A DNA stretch of 64,000 bases from Blautia faecis (lineage in GTDB: Bacteria; Bacillota; Clostridia; Lachnospirales; Lachnospiraceae): the NCBI RefSeq assembly GCF_020554845.1, contig NZ_JAJCIA010000002.1, positions 1 through 64,000 on the forward strand, given 5' to 3'. Positions 62,514-64,000 of this stretch are shown one piece after another. Under the pieces are notes generated by a model. That model did not search any database, was not told the DNA's origin, and saw only the letters and a list, made by a program, of their open reading frames with translations. Made by a program: the position numbers and the translations under genes. How positions within the stretch are numbered: the first letter of the stretch is position 1; each line of letters opens with the position of its first letter.

Positions 62514-62624
62514 ACGTTAAATGAATAAGGTATTTTAGATCGTGTTTGAAATGTGGTGGGAGTTCTTTGGTGAAAACGTCGGTAAGCTGGGCGGAAATTT
62601 GGAGAATAAGCCGAATTTTAACAG

Positions 62625-62653
62625 TTGTGGGAAGAAATGTTTTCAGTTAAAAT
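62625..62653 (+). promoter_or_regulatory. Promoter of the GH13 gene
   Basis: TTGTGG, 17 bp, TAAAAT, about 30 bp before the ATG at 62686. Confidence 0.6.
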
Positions 62654-62685
62654 ATAGGGTGTAATTTTTTTGAAAGAGGGATGTT

Positions 62686-64000
62686 ATGGATCGTAATAAT
62701 GCAGATGTAATGAAAAAAATGCAATATATATTGAATATGAGACCGGTTTTGAATACAGAGGCATTGTTCAGCGATGGTTCTGATTATTACCGTTGTCCGT
62801 CAAATCCCAAAGCAGGAGACAAGGTCCGTATCCGCTTCCGCACCAAGCGGAACAACGTAGATATGGTTTATTTAGTATACGATGGCAAGCGTCAACAGAT
62901 GGAGCGTGTGGCCAAATCCAATGGATTTGATTATTATGAGACTTCTATTATTATGGGAGAGGAGATTGTCCGTTACCATTTTGAGATCACATACGGATGG
63001 GTGACCTGTTATTATAATTATCAGGGCGTTTCCATGAACCCGGAGGAGCGTCTGGAGTTTGAGATTTATCCCGATTATGATACACCCCAGTGGGCGAAGG
63101 GTGCTGTTATGTACCAGATTTTTGTGGATCGCTTCTGCAATGGGGATCCGACGAATGATGTGGAGGATCGTGAATATTTTTATATTGGCGATATGACTTC
63201 CAGGGTAAGAGACTGGGGAAAAGTTCCGGCAGTAATGGGGGTGCGGGAGTTTTATGGCGGTGACCTGCAGGGAATTATGGATAAACTGGATTATCTGCAG
63301 GATCTGGGAGTGGATGTTATTTATCTGAACCCGATTTTTGTTTCTCCAAGTAATCACAAGTACGATATTCAGGATTATGAGTATGTGGATCCCCATTACG
63401 GCAAGATCGTGGAGGATATGGATGATGGCCTTCTGAATGAGGGGGACCGCGAGAATGCCCATGCCCGGAAATTTATTAAGCGTGTGACCGATAAGCGGAA
63501 TCTGGAGGCAAGTAATGAACTGTTTGCAAAGCTTGTGGAGGAAATCCATAAGAGAGGCATGAAAGTAATCCTGGATGGTGTGTTTAACCATTGTGGATCT
63601 TTTAACAAATGGATGGACAGAGAGCGGATCTATGAGAACCAGGAGGGATATCCAAAGGGAGCGTATATTTCTGCAGACAGTCCATATAGGTATTACTTTA
63701 ATTTCTATGACGAGAACCGCTGGCCGTACAATCCTACCTATGATGGATGGTGGACTCATGATACTTTGCCGAAGCTGAATTATGAAGCCTCCAGGGATCT
63801 GTATGATAAGATTCTGGAGATTGGTAAGAAGTGGGTTTCTGCGCCTTATAATGTAGATGGATGGAGATTGGATGTGGCGGCAGATCTTGGGCACAGCAAC
63901 GAATTTAACCATCAATTCTGGAAGGATTTCAGGAAAGCTGTAAAGGAGGCAAATCCCAATGCGATCATTCTGGCAGAGCATTACGGAAATCCGGAGAGCT
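62686..64000 (+). CDS. Glycoside hydrolase family 13 protein (amylase/neopullulanase-like), partial
   Basis: 438 codons are present; the gene runs off the window end. An N-terminal CBM34-like beta domain (to about 125) is followed by the GH13 barrel: YQIFVDRFCNGDP, LDGVFNHCG (region I), DGWRLDVA with the catalytic Asp (region II) and ILAEHYG with the acid/base Glu (region III). There is no signal peptide, so it acts in the cytoplasm, as neopullulanases and cyclomaltodextrinases do on maltodextrins. AGAGGG lies 5 bp before the ATG. Confidence 0.94.
   Translation, partial: MDRNNADVMKKMQYILNMRPVLNTEALFSDGSDYYRCPSNPKAGDKVRIRFRTKRNNVDMVYLVYDGKRQQMERVAKSNGFDYYETSIIMGEEIVRYHFEITYGWVTCYYNYQGVSMNPEERLEFEIYPDYDTPQWAKGAVMYQIFVDRFCNGDPTNDVEDREYFYIGDMTSRVRDWGKVPAVMGVREFYGGDLQGIMDKLDYLQDLGVDVIYLNPIFVSPSNHKYDIQDYEYVDPHYGKIVEDMDDGLLNEGDRENAHARKFIKRVTDKRNLEASNELFAKLVEEIHKRGMKVILDGVFNHCGSFNKWMDRERIYENQEGYPKGAYISADSPYRYYFNFYDENRWPYNPTYDGWWTHDTLPKLNYEASRDLYDKILEIGKKWVSAPYNVDGWRLDVAADLGHSNEFNHQFWKDFRKAVKEANPNAIILAEHYGNPES

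Noticed and set aside
62872..63981. 369-codon frame opposite the GH13 gene
   Set aside because: The plus strand encodes all GH13 catalytic regions; the reverse frame is Ile/His-rich noise.

Overview
The window is low-to-mid GC Firmicute DNA. The gene content (rpsF-ssb-rpsR, gdpP-rplI-dnaB, rqcP-yabP-yabQ-divIC-spoIIE-tilS-hpt-ftsH, a cwlD-like amidase, a CotS kinase-like protein, sortase B, T-box control of a short archaeal-type proS) points to a spore-forming anaerobic Clostridium-group bacterium, most likely a Lachnospiraceae member (Blautia-like is my guess; genus not provable here). It is chromosomal housekeeping DNA. I see no prophage, conjugative element, CRISPR array, defence island or transposase gene.

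Layout. 1-1150: 3' part of a 23S rRNA gene, then tRNA-Asn, tRNA-Glu and tRNA-Cys, with no 5S gene downstream. 1283-3494: a MATE efflux pump and a secreted protein. 3752-8559 (minus): a four-gene carbohydrate ABC importer. 8931-12996 (minus): a cell-envelope or exopolysaccharide O-acetylation operon (SGNH hydrolase, DUF4358, MBOAT, DHHW/AlgJ-like). 13228-15630: DUF308 membrane protein, arginase-fold protein, lgt. 15839-20313: subtilase, STAS antagonist, anti-sigma-type kinase, NCS2 permease. 20581-21810 (minus): phosphofructokinase. 21952-25308: a small protein, a DUF2201/VWA-like protein and a MoxR-like ATPase. 25606-27590: sortase B, sirtuin, DUF951. 27700-33778: replication/translation block. 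33847-35564: ferredoxin, DUF1858 protein, mecA. 36195-36437: a small ORF with an ACG where its start codon should be. 36856-39392: GH18 and cwlD-like wall genes. 39502-50095: two large GT-C-like membrane proteins, tsaC, rpiB, dCMP deaminase, two tandem LTA-synthase-like proteins. 50211-54578: T-box, proS, cca, cotS-like. 54812-62343: hup, the sporulation/division cluster and tilS-hpt-ftsH. The window ends inside a GH13 amylase gene.

The most striking non-coding content is a dense set of miniature palindromic elements without any cognate transposase in view. Family A (about 144 bp, ends GTTACTGTTCAC) is flanked by 8-bp direct repeats at several sites, and its two end modules also occur alone (19 bp and 27 bp), again with 8-bp duplications. 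Family B (166 bp, ends CTAGAGCGTGTTTGAAAAA) and family C (exactly 165 bp, ends CTAGTACATCG) sit in CTAG sites as IS630/Tc1-type elements do, and share a central GTAGCNNGCTAC-type hairpin. Many copies lie exactly at gene ends and supply or abut stop codons. In one case a family A insertion has rewritten the C-terminus of the ABC solute-binding protein.

Other points of note: a spoIIE promoter with the 21-bp spacer typical of Spo0A-activated sigma-A promoters; a SpoIIE reduced to one membrane segment; and several start codons (TTG, GTG, possibly ACG) that automatic annotation could miss or misplace.
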